The notes beneath the pieces were generated by a model, which had not been told where the DNA came from, ran no database searches, and was given only the letters and a program-made list of their open reading frames with translations. Shown piece by piece: positions 8,658 through 16,630 of a stretch of DNA of 64,000 bases. The stretch comes from Umezawaea tangerina (GTDB taxonomy: Bacteria; Actinomycetota; Actinomycetes; Mycobacteriales; Pseudonocardiaceae), in NCBI RefSeq assembly GCF_003002815.1, contig NZ_PVTF01000010.1:124001-188000 (forward strand). The letters run 5' to 3'. The position numbers and the translations under genes were made by a program. Numbering within the stretch: the stretch's first letter is position 1; each line of letters begins with the position of its first letter.

Positions 8658-10670
8658 CTAGGAGACGACGACTTCGCTCGCCGTCGACACCGCGAAGGCC
8701 TCGCTGACGGCGACCACCTCCAGGGTCACCTCCTCGCCCTCGGCCTTGGCCACGGCGGGGACGAAGTAGGCGTCGTTGGGGGTGCCGCCCAGGAAGGTCC
8801 GCGTGCCGTCCGCGTCGCGCTTGAACACCCGGTACTGGCGCACCGCGTCGGGCGACCGGACCCAGCCGAGCCGCACGGCCGCCGTGGTGGTGCTGCTCCG
8901 CGCCACCTGCTCGACGGTGACCGGCCCCGGCGCGGCGATCTCCGCGGGCGTGGCGGTCTCGTGCACGCCGAGCCTGCCGACGTACCCGGTGAACGCGCCA
9001 CCCGCCGTGACCCGCAAGGAGATCCCGACCAGCACGCGGTCGGCGTGGGCGTCGAGCGCGAACACCGCGCGCTGCCAGCCTCCCGCCGAGTCGCCGACGT
9101 CCAGGAGCTCGGTGGTGTCCGGCGCGTCGGCGAACTGGAGGCCGACCAGCAGCCGGGACGGGCCCGCGGCACCGGAGTCGTAGACCAGCTCCAGGCTCGC
9201 CGCGCCGCCCAGGGCGAGCTCGGTGGCGAACAGCCGGATGTCGTTGTCCGCGCTCGGGGTCCCGGTGACCTTGAGCGACGTGCCGCCGTCCCAGGCCCTG
9301 TCCCAGTCCAGGCCGGGCACGACCTTCGTGCCGGTCGAGCCGACGCTCCAGCGCCAGGTCGGCAGCACGTCCTGCAGGCTCAGGTTGTGCCACGGGCTCG
9401 TGCTCACGACCTGCCCGTCGACCGCGAACAGCCGCCCGTGACCGGTGTCGAAGTTCGTGACGAACGGCAGCGAGGTGATCGGCGTCAGCTCGGTGACGTA
9501 GTGCGCGACGCCCTTCCAGCTCGCGGTGGACGTGGTGTTCGCCGGGTCGCCGTTCGGACCGACCCAGAACCTGTTGTCCCGCGCGTAGAAGTCCGCCGGA
9601 CCCGTCGAGCTCTTGAACGTCCACTCCGGACGGTAGAAGCCGAGCGAGGTCACGTGCGGCTGGTCCTCCGGGAACACCGACGACCAGCCGACCGCGGTGT
9701 TGTAGCCGTTGGACTCGACGTCGACCCCGGAGAACAGCTCGTACGGGCTGCGGCCCAGCGACCGGGCGAGCGCGGCGGAGCCCGCCAGACCCGAGCCGCT
9801 CCACCAGAAGTTGAGGAACATCTGGTCGCTCACGCGGGTAGCGCCGTCCTGCAGGAACATCTGGTTGCTCGCGGTCAGGGCGTTCTGCCAGCTGACGCCG
9901 CCGGTGCGGGTCATGGCGTCGTACCAGATGACGTGCAGCCCACTGGCCCGCAGCTGGGCGACCATGTCGCGCATCGCCGCGGCCAGCGCCGCGTCACCGC
10001 CCGCCGTCTCCTGGTTGACGAACCACCCGTCGAACCCGTGGTGCCGGGCGACCTCGACCATCTTGTCCGCCACCGGGAACCGGTCCCCGTCGCGCTGCAC
10101 GAAGTCGCGCACCCACTGGATCCGGCCGCCGTACGCGGTGGGCGGCAGGAACACGTTGCCGACCACCTTGACGCCGTTGCGGTGCGCGGCGTCGGTGACG
10201 GTCGGGTTCGGCGCCAGGATCAGCCCCTCCGACGCCGAGCCGCCCCAGAAGACCAGGGTGTCCATGTACTGCCAGTAGTTGGTGGCGTAGTAGTTGATTT
10301 CCAGCGCGCCCTGCGCCGGGTTCCCGCTGGTCGGCGCGTACGCCACCAGCGGCTGCACCTTCGCCTCGCCGGGGTGCGCGTGCGCGTTGGCGGGACGCGC
10401 GGGCACCGCCCTCGGCGCGAGCGGGACGCTCGCCCGGTTGAACCGGGCGTCGGGGTCGGTGGCCGGGTCCCAGGCCAGCAGGGTGTTCGGGTGCCAGTAG
10501 GACGCGAACGGCTGGATGCCCGCCGCCGCGTCGACCTCGGCCTCGGCTCGCGGGAAGCCCGTCGGGAGAAGGGGAGTGGCCGCTGCCGCGAGGCCCAACT
10601 TCATGAACTGCCGCCGTGTGGACACCCTCCCGACCCTAGATGTCCATACCAATTCTCCCGTCGCACCCAT
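8658..10670 (-). CDS. GH85 endo-beta-N-acetylglucosaminidase, Tat-exported
   Basis: Up to 670 residues. A twin-arginine signal (STRRQFMKLGLAAAATPLLP) marks folded export; a GTG at 10625 would place the RR pair four residues from the start and is a good alternative. The catalytic domain shows NYWQYMDTLVFWGGS and GFDGWFVNQET. In GH85 enzymes (Endo-D, Endo-A) the Asn and Glu of the equivalent motif (here about N219 and E221) are the assisting residue and the acid/base. These enzymes cleave the chitobiose core of N-glycans. A jelly-roll-like region and a C-terminal fibronectin-like domain (VRLGWVRSPDAVRQYRVFKR) follow. The gene is convergent with the siderophore ATPase gene and stands alone. It probably feeds on host, fungal or plant glycoproteins. 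Confidence 0.88.
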   Translation of the reverse strand: MGATGELVWTSRVGRVSTRRQFMKLGLAAAATPLLPTGFPRAEAEVDAAAGIQPFASYWHPNTLLAWDPATDPDARFNRASVPLAPRAVPARPANAHAHPGEAKVQPLVAYAPTSGNPAQGALEINYYATNYWQYMDTLVFWGGSASEGLILAPNPTVTDAAHRNGVKVVGNVFLPPTAYGGRIQWVRDFVQRDGDRFPVADKMVEVARHHGFDGWFVNQETAGGDAALAAAMRDMVAQLRASGLHVIWYDAMTRTGGVSWQNALTASNQMFLQDGATRVSDQMFLNFWWSGSGLAGSAALARSLGRSPYELFSGVDVESNGYNTAVGWSSVFPEDQPHVTSLGFYRPEWTFKSSTGPADFYARDNRFWVGPNGDPANTTSTASWKGVAHYVTELTPITSLPFVTNFDTGHGRLFAVDGQVVSTSPWHNLSLQDVLPTWRWSVGSTGTKVVPGLDWDRAWDGGTSLKVTGTPSADNDIRLFATELALGGAASLELVYDSGAAGPSRLLVGLQFADAPDTTELLDVGDSAGGWQRAVFALDAHADRVLVGISLRVTAGGAFTGYVGRLGVHETATPAEIAAPGPVTVEQVARSSTTTAAVRLGWVRSPDAVRQYRVFKRDADGTRTFLGGTPNDAYFVPAVAKAEGEEVTLEVVAVSEAFAVSTASEVVVS

Positions 10671-10857
10671 TGGGGTGAAAGGGAATGGCCAACCAAGACA
10701 GCGCTTTCACGCTCGGTGTTCCCGACCGACCGGGGGTTGACGGTGCCGCCCGGCGACCGGTGGGGTGGTGGGTTGCCCCGGTGCGACCGCGATCACTTCC
10801 CGGTGTCTCGACTGGTCAGAGCGTTTACCGGCGTGCGGCCGGAGGTACAGGGGGCTC

Positions 10858-11193
10858 ATGAACATGCGTCGTGCACTGGTCGTGACAGCGCTGTGCGCCG
10901 CGGGCGCGGGCACCGTCTTCGCGGTGACGGGTTCGGCCACCGCCTCCCCGACGCCCGGCAGCGGGTTCTCCAACGTCAAGTGCACCGACCAGGCGGACTA
11001 CGCCGGTGACGCGCGCAGCGCCGCGGAGATCAACAGCGTGGGCTTCGCCACCGGCACCTGCCCCGTGCCCCGCCCGTACACCGAGGGCGTGAAGTGCACG
11101 GACCAGATCGACTACGCGGGCGACCACCGGAGCAACGCCGAGATCAACAGCCTCGGCTCGGTCTCCGGGTCCTGCCCCGTCCCCGAGAGCTGA
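10858..11193 (+). CDS. Small secreted protein with two tandem VKCTDQ repeats
   Basis: About 111 residues from ATG 10858. A signal peptide (RRALVVTALCAAGAGTVFAV, Ala-rich cleavage region) leads to a mature part that is almost entirely two copies of a ~33-residue unit: VKCTDQADYAGDARSAAEIN... and VKCTDQIDYAGDHRSNAEIN..., each closing with TCPVP or SCPVP. Each unit has two cysteines, so a disulfide per unit is likely. I do not recognise the family and give no function. GGAGG lies 12 bases before the ATG. A strong terminator follows, so the gene is monocistronic. Confidence 0.75.
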   Translation: MNMRRALVVTALCAAGAGTVFAVTGSATASPTPGSGFSNVKCTDQADYAGDARSAAEINSVGFATGTCPVPRPYTEGVKCTDQIDYAGDHRSNAEINSLGSVSGSCPVPES

Positions 11194-11210
11194 CCCCACC
11201 GCGTCCCCCG

Positions 11211-11236
11211 CGCCCCGGTGCCCACCGGGGCGTTTT
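11211..11236 (+). terminator. Rho-independent terminator
   Basis: CGCCCCGGTG and its exact complement are separated by two bases and followed by TTTT. It ends the small secreted protein gene. Confidence 0.85.
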
Positions 11237-11303
11237 CGCGCGCGCGGGGAAAAACGACAATGAATTCCGGGGTCGATTTGACAAAGGGGTGAGAATGAAA
11301 GAT

Positions 11304-11344
11304 CGGCACCAAGGAATTGGTTCCGCCGATTCTGCATCTATTGT
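11304..11344 (+). promoter_or_regulatory. Promoter with overlapping inverted repeat upstream of helD
   Basis: The inverted repeat CGGcaCCAA-ggaa-TTGGttCCG (11304-11325, 8 of 9 arm bases paired) overlaps a plausible -35 (TTGGTT, 11317-11322). A -10 TATTGT (11339-11344) follows after 16 bases. The helicase ATG is at 11371. A repressor site or a drug-responsive element of the kind known upstream of helR-type genes is possible; I cannot confirm identity with the rifamycin-associated element. Confidence 0.45.
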
Positions 11345-11370
11345 AGCACCGCGAAAGGACAGGCCACCAC

Positions 11371-13449
11371 ATGGAGGAATTGCTCGCGGAACGTGAACGC
11401 GTCGCATTCCTGTACCGCAAGCTCGACGCCCAGCGGGCCGTCGCACTGCGCGCGCTGGAGGAGGCCCTGGGCGACACGACCGCCCAGCGCTGGCAGCGCG
11501 AGGTGTCCGTGCGGACGCTGTCCGACCAGCTCAGCAGGCTGAGGGTCGCCGACGACGGGCTCTGCTTCGGCCGCACCGACCACGTCGACGGCACCCGCAC
11601 CTACATCGGCCGGGTGGGGCTGTTCGACGAGCAGGACGAGTACGAGCCCCTGCTCACGGACTGGCGCGCCCCCGCCGCCCGCCCGTTCTACGTGGCGACC
11701 GCCGCCGTCCCCGAAGGACTGACCAGGAGGCGGCACTTCCACACCCGCGGCCGCCGCTTGCAGGACTTCCACGACGACGAGCTGCGGTTGGACGGCGTCG
11801 CGCTGACGGCCGCGCTGGACGCGCCGCGCGAGGAGGTCATGCGCGACATCGTCGCCACGATCCAGGTCGAGCAGGACGAGATCATCCGCTTCGACCACCC
11901 CGGCGTCCTGGTCGTGGAGGGCGGTCCCGGCACCGGCAAGACCGCCGTCGCGCTGCACCGCGTCGCCTACCTGCTCTACACCCAGCGCGAACGCCTGGCC
12001 AAGCGGGGCGTGCTGGTCGTGGGCCCGAACTCCGGGTTCCTCCGCTACATCGGCAACGTGCTGCCGTCGCTGGGGGAGACCGACGTCGTGTTCGCCTCGC
12101 CCGGCGACCTCATGCCCCGGCTCCGCACCGTCCGCGAGGACGTCCCGGAGGTCCAGCGCCGCAAGGGCGGTCTCGGGATCCTGGACCTGCTCGCCGCCGC
12201 CGTCGCGCAGCGCCAGGAGCTGCCCGCCGAGCCCGTCCCGATCGAGCTGGAGCACTGCGTCGTCCACCTCGACGCCGCCGTCGCCGAAGTGGCCCGCACC
12301 CGCGCCCGGCAGGCCGGGCTGCTGCACAACCACACCCGCGTCGTCTTCCACGAGGCGCTGGTGGACGTGCTGCTGGACGTGGCGCTGGCCGAGATCGACG
12401 AGCCGTGGGACGGCGTGGCCGCGGACGTGCGCCGGGAGCTGTACGCCCACCGCGAGCTGCGCGCCGCCGTCGACGTGCTGTGGCCCGCCCTCACCCCGCG
12501 CAGGTTGCTGGCCGAGCTCTACGAGTCCCCGGACCGCTGCGCGGAGCTGGGTGTCCCGGAGTTCCACCGCGAGGTCGGCCGGGCGTGGACGGTGTCCGAC
12601 GTCCCGCTGCTCGACGAGGCCGCCGAGCTGCTGGGCGAGCACGCCCTGAAGCCCAAGGAGGAGAAGGCGGGCCAGGAGTACGCGCAGGGCGTGCTGGAGA
12701 TCCTGGACACCGATCCCACGATGGACCCCGACCTGCTGCGCGCGGTGGACCTGATCGACGCCGAGCACCTGGCCGAGCGGCACGAGGAGCGCGACCACCG
12801 CTACCTAGCCGAGCGCGCGGCCGCCGACCGCGAGTGGACCTACGGCCACGTCGTGGTGGACGAGGCCCAGGAGCTGTCCGAAATGGACTGGCGGCTGCTG
12901 TTCCGGCGCTGCCCCAGCAAGTCCATGACGATCGTGGGCGACCTGTCGCAGCGCCAGTCCGCCGCCGGTGCCCGCGGCTGGTCGGACGTGCTGGACCGCT
13001 ACGCGGGATCCCGCTGGGCCTACCGCGAGCTGACCCTGAACTACCGCACCCCGGCGGAGGTCATGGACGTGGCGGCCGCGGTGCTGGCCGAGGTCGACCC
13101 GACCGCGACCGTCCCGAGGTCCGTGCGCCGCAACGGCATCGCACCGTGGGCGGCCGAGGTCGCCGACCTGCGCGGGGCCGTGGCCGCCGAGCTCGCGCTC
13201 CGGCACGGGGGGACGGTCGCGGTGATCGCCCCGGAGTCCGTCACCGACCTGCCCGGCCCGGTGATCACCCCGCGCGAGGCCAAGGGCCTGGAGTTCGACA
13301 CCGTCCTGGTGCTCGAACCCCACCTGATGGCCGCGGGCGAGCGCTACGTGGCCCTGACCCGCGCCACCCAGCGGCTCGGCGTCCTGCACACCGCGCCGCT
13401 GCCCGCGTCGCTGCACGGCCTGCGCCCCCGAGCCGCCACGGGCGGGTGA
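11371..13449 (+). CDS. HelD/HelR-type RNA polymerase-recycling helicase
   Basis: A 692-residue superfamily 1 helicase-like protein. An N-terminal coiled-coil arm (MEELLAERERVAFLYRKLDA) and the DWRAPAARPFY segment are characteristic of HelD. Walker A (GGPGTGKTAVALHR, ~190-203), Walker B (VVVDEAQELS), a GDLSQRQS motif and the C-terminal TPREAKGLEFDTV and VALTRATQRL motifs follow. HelD proteins pry stalled RNA polymerase off DNA, and HelR members displace rifamycin. The intergenic DNA before the gene is AT-richer than its surroundings and carries an inverted repeat at the promoter. The gene is convergent with the flavin oxidoreductase gene, with a shared hairpin between them. Confidence 0.88.
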   Translation: MEELLAERERVAFLYRKLDAQRAVALRALEEALGDTTAQRWQREVSVRTLSDQLSRLRVADDGLCFGRTDHVDGTRTYIGRVGLFDEQDEYEPLLTDWRAPAARPFYVATAAVPEGLTRRRHFHTRGRRLQDFHDDELRLDGVALTAALDAPREEVMRDIVATIQVEQDEIIRFDHPGVLVVEGGPGTGKTAVALHRVAYLLYTQRERLAKRGVLVVGPNSGFLRYIGNVLPSLGETDVVFASPGDLMPRLRTVREDVPEVQRRKGGLGILDLLAAAVAQRQELPAEPVPIELEHCVVHLDAAVAEVARTRARQAGLLHNHTRVVFHEALVDVLLDVALAEIDEPWDGVAADVRRELYAHRELRAAVDVLWPALTPRRLLAELYESPDRCAELGVPEFHREVGRAWTVSDVPLLDEAAELLGEHALKPKEEKAGQEYAQGVLEILDTDPTMDPDLLRAVDLIDAEHLAERHEERDHRYLAERAAADREWTYGHVVVDEAQELSEMDWRLLFRRCPSKSMTIVGDLSQRQSAAGARGWSDVLDRYAGSRWAYRELTLNYRTPAEVMDVAAAVLAEVDPTATVPRSVRRNGIAPWAAEVADLRGAVAAELALRHGGTVAVIAPESVTDLPGPVITPREAKGLEFDTVLVLEPHLMAAGERYVALTRATQRLGVLHTAPLPASLHGLRPRAATGG

Positions 13450-13459
13450 GGGACGGAGA

Positions 13460-13484
13460 TCCTACCGCTTGAGCAGCGGTAGGA
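13460..13484. terminator. Bidirectional hairpin between convergent genes
   Basis: TCCTACCGCT pairs exactly with AGCGGTAGGA across a 5-base loop. It sits between the helicase stop and the last codons of the opposing oxidoreductase gene, whose TAG stop lies inside the stem. Confidence 0.55.
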
Positions 13485-14451
13485 CCTCCGCGCCGAACAG
13501 CCTGATCGCCCCCAGCACGTCCTCCTGCGGCAGCCCGCCGACGTCCACCATCACCAGGTGCGCGTCCAGGTCCAGCGTCCGCGCCAGCTCGTTCAGCCGC
13601 CCCGCCACCTCGGCGGGGTCCCCGCACACGGCGGCCCCGTCCATCAGCAGGTCGACGTCCACGTCCCCGTCGCCCCGCCACGGGTCGGCGAACCGCGCGT
13701 ACCCGTCCAGGTACGGCCGCCACCGCCGACGGGCCCGGACGGCGTCGTCCGCCACGAACACGTGGCTGGGCAGCGCGATCCGGCCCTTCGCGCCCATCGC
13801 GGCCCGGTACCGCTCCACCACCTCCAGGTGGGTCGCCGGATCCCGCAGCGTGCTGGGCAGCATCAGCGGCATCCCCAGCTCCGCGCCGAGGTCCGCCGAC
13901 ACCGCCGACCCGCTCCCGATCCACACCGGCGGGTGCGGCCGCTGCAACGGCCGGGGCGTGGTCGTCACCCCCGCCAGCGGCGGCCGGAACCGCCCCTCCC
14001 ACGTGACGTCCGGCTCCTCCAGCAGCCGCAGCAGCAGCCGCAGGTTCTCGTCGAACCGCGCCCGCAGGTCGTCCGACCGCACGCCGAACACGGCGTCGGT
14101 GCGCGGCGACACCCCGCGCGCCACGACCAGCTCCGCCCGCCCGAGCGACAGCACGTCCAGCGTCGCCAGCTCCTCGGCCACCAGCACCGGGTCGCGGTGG
14201 GCGAGCAGGGTGACGCCGGTGGACAGCCGCAGCGTGGACGTGCGGGCCGCGATCGTGGCGAGCAGCAGCTCCGGCGCGGACACGATGTAGCGGGTGAAGT
14301 GGTGCTCGCCGATCGCGACGCCGGTGAAGCCCGCCTCCTCGGCCACCACGGCCTGTTCGACCACGGCCTGCAACCGGGTCGCCTCGCTGACGACGACACC
14401 GGTCGCGGGGTCCGGGAGGTGGTCGCCGAGGATCAGCAGGTAGACATCCAT
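13462..14451 (-). CDS. LLM-class flavin-dependent (luciferase-like) oxidoreductase
   Basis: About 329 residues from ATG 14451, chosen because the upstream in-frame sequence is low-complexity and the family starts at this strand (MDVYLLILGDHLPDP). GEHHF, STGVTLLAHRDPV and WIGSGS are bacterial luciferase-like TIM-barrel motifs that bind FMN or F420. The protein oxidises or reduces an unknown small molecule in the cytosol. The gene stands alone, divergent from the acetyltransferase gene. Confidence 0.85.
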   Translation of the reverse strand: MDVYLLILGDHLPDPATGVVVSEATRLQAVVEQAVVAEEAGFTGVAIGEHHFTRYIVSAPELLLATIAARTSTLRLSTGVTLLAHRDPVLVAEELATLDVLSLGRAELVVARGVSPRTDAVFGVRSDDLRARFDENLRLLLRLLEEPDVTWEGRFRPPLAGVTTTPRPLQRPHPPVWIGSGSAVSADLGAELGMPLMLPSTLRDPATHLEVVERYRAAMGAKGRIALPSHVFVADDAVRARRRWRPYLDGYARFADPWRGDGDVDVDLLMDGAAVCGDPAEVAGRLNELARTLDLDAHLVMVDVGGLPQEDVLGAIRLFGAEVLPLLKR

Positions 14452-14593
14452 CGCGCCATCCTGCCCCGCCGGACTACCGTGGTCCTCCCGGTCACCGGGG
14501 ATGACCACCGTCACACCGTCGACCCGGACGAGGACGGGCCGCGTGCCCAGGCCGCGCGGGCGAGTGGCCCGCGACGAGTGTGGAGGTCGACTG

Positions 14594-14896
14594 ATGACAA
14601 CCGTGGTGGACAACGTGCAGCTGCACCGCTACGAGGTCGTGCACGACGGCGCGCTCGCCGGCTACGCCCAGTACGAGCGCGGCGAGGGCACGATCACGTT
14701 CACGCACACCGTGATCGACGAGGCGTTCGGCGGGAAGGGGCTGGGGTCCACGTTGGTCCGGCACGTCCTCGACGACGCCCGCCACGCCGGGACCGCCGTG
14801 CTGCCCGCCTGCCCGTTCGTGCGCGGCTACATCGGCAAGCACCCCGACTACCTCGACCTCGTGCCCCCGGACCGTCGAGCGGAGTTCGCCCTGTAG
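14594..14896 (+). CDS. Short GNAT-like N-acetyltransferase (Acetyltransf_CG type)
   Basis: A 100-residue protein starting at ATG with GGAGG seven bases upstream. ITFTHTVIDEAFGGKGLG contains the acetyl-CoA-binding turn, and CPFVRGYIGKHPDYLDLV is the conserved cysteine-containing end of this minimal GNAT family (YjdJ-like). Its substrates are generally unknown. It precedes the metallo-hydrolase gene by 23 bases on the same strand and may share its transcript. Confidence 0.85.
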   Translation: MTTVVDNVQLHRYEVVHDGALAGYAQYERGEGTITFTHTVIDEAFGGKGLGSTLVRHVLDDARHAGTAVLPACPFVRGYIGKHPDYLDLVPPDRRAEFAL

Positions 14897-14919
14897 CGGC
14901 ATGCTACCTTCCGGTAGCC

Positions 14920-15933
14920 ATGACGGACTGGACTGAGCCAGGTGTCTTCGAGGTAGCGCCGGGCGTGCACCGGATCCCGCTGCCGCTGCCGAACGACGGC
15001 CTGCACACGGTGAACGTTTACGCGATCGAGGACGGCGACGGCGTCGTCATGATCGACGCGGGGTGGGCGCTGGACGAGGCCACCGACCGGCTGGAGGCCG
15101 CCCTCGACACCCTCGGGTACGGGTTCGCCGACATCCGCCGGTTCCTCGTCACGCACATGCACCGCGACCACTACACGCTCGCCGTGGCGCTGCGCAGGCG
15201 GTTCGGCACGCGGATCGCGCTGGGCGTCGGCGAGCAGCCGTCGCTGGAGCGCATCCTCGGCGGCCGGGCCGACGCGCAGCTGTCCAACCTGCTCGGCTGG
15301 GGCGCGACCGACCTGGCCGAGCGCTGGCGGAAGGCGGCGGTGCCGCTGGAGCGCAAGTCCGTGGCGGCCTACGAGCTGCCCGATGAGTGGCTCACCGGCG
15401 CGAGCGTCGTGGACCTCGACAAGCGCGTGCTCAAGACCGTGCCCACGCCAGGCCACACCGCCGGCCACGTGGTGTTCGTGGACACCGCGTCGTCGCTGCT
15501 GTTCGCGGGCGACCACGTGCTGCCGCACATCACCCCGTCGATCGGCTTCGAGCCCTCGCGGCCCGAGCTGCCGCTGGGCGACTACCTGGACTCGTTGCGG
15601 CTGATGCGCGAGCACCCCGACCTGCGCCTGCTGCCCGCGCACGGCCCGGTGACCGACAGCGTCCACCGGCGCGTGGACGAGCTGCTGCGCCACCACGAGG
15701 AGCGGCTGGAGGCGACCGCGGCGTCCGTGGCGGGCGGCACGGCCACCGCGTACGAGACCGCGCGCAGGCTGGGCTGGACCCGCAGGCAGCGCCGGTTCGA
15801 CGAGCTGAACCTGTTCAATCAGGTGCTGGCGACGGGTGAGACGTCGGCGCACCTGGACGTGCTGGTGCGCGACGGGCGACTCGCCGCGTCCACTGTGGAC
15901 GGAGTCGTGCACTACAGCGCTACCCTCGGCTGA
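14920..15933 (+). CDS. MBL-fold metallo-hydrolase
   Basis: A 337-residue protein. The metal-binding motif THMHRDHYT (HxHxDH) follows the VTVLxDAGW-like strand VVMIDAGWALDEATD. PTPGHTAGHVVF supplies the third histidine, FAGDHVLPH the bridging Asp, and PAHGPV the last ligand. The C-terminal helical part (RHHEERLEA, TARRLGWTRRQRRFDELN) resembles the winged-helix-like tail of Lactb2-type hydrolases. The substrate is unknown. The ATG has no clear Shine-Dalgarno; it lies at the edge of a small stem (GCTACC-ttcc-GGTAGC, 14903-14918), which could modulate translation. The downstream TetR start overlaps its stop (TGATG), so the two are co-expressed. Confidence 0.85.
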   Translation: MTDWTEPGVFEVAPGVHRIPLPLPNDGLHTVNVYAIEDGDGVVMIDAGWALDEATDRLEAALDTLGYGFADIRRFLVTHMHRDHYTLAVALRRRFGTRIALGVGEQPSLERILGGRADAQLSNLLGWGATDLAERWRKAAVPLERKSVAAYELPDEWLTGASVVDLDKRVLKTVPTPGHTAGHVVFVDTASSLLFAGDHVLPHITPSIGFEPSRPELPLGDYLDSLRLMREHPDLRLLPAHGPVTDSVHRRVDELLRHHEERLEATAASVAGGTATAYETARRLGWTRRQRRFDELNLFNQVLATGETSAHLDVLVRDGRLAASTVDGVVHYSATLG

Positions 15934-16589
15934 TGGTGACACGGGGGGACGCGCGCCGCGAGCAGATCCTGTACGCGGCGATGGTGGTGTTCGCCGACCA
16001 CGGCTACCACCGTGCGTCGTTGGCGGGCATCGCGGAGCAGGTCGGCATCAGCCAGACCGGGCTGCTGCACCACTTCCCGACCAAGCGGCACCTGCTCACG
16101 GCCGTGCTGGAGGCCCGCGACCGGCTCGACCGCGAGTGGCTGGCCGAGCTGGACCCCGACGGGTTGTCCGGGCCCCGGCTGCTGGTCAGCCTGCTGCGGC
16201 TGGTCGACCGCAACCGCAGGCTCGGCGGCCTGGTGCAGATCTACACCGCGCTGTCCGGCGAGAGCGTGACCGACGACCACCCGGCGCGGACCTGGTTCAC
16301 CGACCGCTACGAGCGCGTCACGGGGTCCGTCGAGGACGGTCTGCGCCACGGCGTGGCACGGGGAACCGTGCGCCCGGACACCGACTGCGCGGCGCTGGCC
16401 CGCGAGGTCGTCGCCGTGATGGACGGCCTGCAGCTGCAGTGGCTGCTGCGCCCTGAACGGGTCGACATGGTCGCCTGCTTCCGCGACTACGCCACCCGGC
16501 TGGTCCGGTCGGTGGCCGTGGACCCGGCGCCGGTCGAGGCCCTGCTGGCCACCGCGGTCCCGGTACCGCTGACCGCGGGCGCCGGGTAA
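15933..16589 (+). CDS. TetR/AcrR-family transcriptional regulator
   Basis: A 218-residue protein with an N-terminal TetR helix-turn-helix: REQILYAAMVVFADHGYH, then LAGIAEQVGISQTGLLHHF. The C-terminal half is a typical ligand domain. It is translationally coupled to the metallo-hydrolase gene, so it probably regulates that operon in response to a substrate or product. Confidence 0.9.
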   Translation: MVTRGDARREQILYAAMVVFADHGYHRASLAGIAEQVGISQTGLLHHFPTKRHLLTAVLEARDRLDREWLAELDPDGLSGPRLLVSLLRLVDRNRRLGGLVQIYTALSGESVTDDHPARTWFTDRYERVTGSVEDGLRHGVARGTVRPDTDCAALAREVVAVMDGLQLQWLLRPERVDMVACFRDYATRLVRSVAVDPAPVEALLATAVPVPLTAGAG

Positions 16590-16630
16590 CGTGCCGGTCA
16601 CGAACCGACCGCCCGCTCGGTAGGAGGACG

